Source of the DNA: CAZHOV01 sp964534315 | GTDB lineage: Bacteria; Bacteroidota; Bacteroidia; Chitinophagales; Saprospiraceae | DNA length: 21,784 nucleotides | Direction: 5' to 3' | Assembly (NCBI GenBank): GCA_964534315.1 | Contig: CAZHOV010000098.1 | Location: 1 to 21,784 of the forward strand | Shown here: positions 21,763 through 21,784 of the stretch, piece by piece | Position numbering within the stretch: position 1 is the stretch's first letter | Layout: every line of letters starts with the position of its first letter | Program-made: the position numbers and the translations under genes | Notes under the pieces: generated by a model | Told to the model about the DNA's origin: nothing | Database searches by the model: none | The model's input: the letters and a program-made list of their open reading frames with translations, nothing else

Positions 21763-21784
21763 AAAAAAAGCCTCCCGCGCCCTT
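21763..21784 (-). terminator. 3' half of a terminator from a gene beyond the window
   Basis: Read on the - strand the last bases are AAGGGCGCGGGAGGC followed by TTTTTTT (21769-21763). This is the look of the descending arm and U tract of an intrinsic terminator, whose other arm lies outside the window. It implies a further - strand gene just to the right that ends here, so the unknown gene-era unit probably has its own promoter. Confidence 0.5.

Overview
The window reads as a piece of chromosome from a member of the Bacteroidota, probably the Saprospiria/Lewinella side of the phylum. Three things support this. The gene order tRNA-Thr, tuf, tRNA-Trp, secE, nusG, rplK, rplA, rplJ, rplL, rpoB, rpoC is the one known from this phylum. 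No start codon has a convincing Shine-Dalgarno sequence; starts are preceded by A/T-rich sequence. A large secreted protein carries the C-terminal sorting domain of the type IX secretion system. The genus assignment is an inference.

Left block (1-13209, all + strand): the 3' part of a tRNA-Thr(GGU), EF-Tu, a complete tRNA-Trp(CCA), the translocase subunit SecE, the transcription factor NusG, ribosomal proteins L11, L1, L10 and L7/L12, and the two large RNA polymerase subunits. All coding regions look intact and of normal length. The unusual part is between the genes. There is a 16-bp hairpin after tuf, a 151-nt structured spacer between rplK and rplA, four consecutive hairpins in the 254-nt rplL-rpoB spacer, and a 16-bp hairpin between rpoB and rpoC. 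These look like attenuation, processing or autoregulation sites that set the relative output of EF-Tu, ribosomal proteins and RNA polymerase.

Strand switch (13210-13506): rpoC and ribE converge on a spacer holding four stem-loops. Two are long (24 and 29 bp), and one of these contains the ribE stop codon in its stem.

Right block (13507-21582, all - strand, transcribed right to left): a conserved protein of unknown function, the ribosome-assembly GTPases Era and Der, the dTDP-rhamnose enzymes RfbC and RfbD (4-nt overlap), a 922-residue type IX-secreted fibronectin-like protein, and riboflavin synthase 12 nt behind it. Between era and der lies a tandem 17-bp palindrome. Upstream of the block (21683-21731) is a seven-copy heptanucleotide repeat, and the window ends inside the terminator of a further - strand gene.

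Overall this is mostly well-known housekeeping DNA. I see no defence system, prophage, transposon or CRISPR array. The candidates for something undescribed are the RNA structures and small repeats in the spacers, and the unknown protein next to era.
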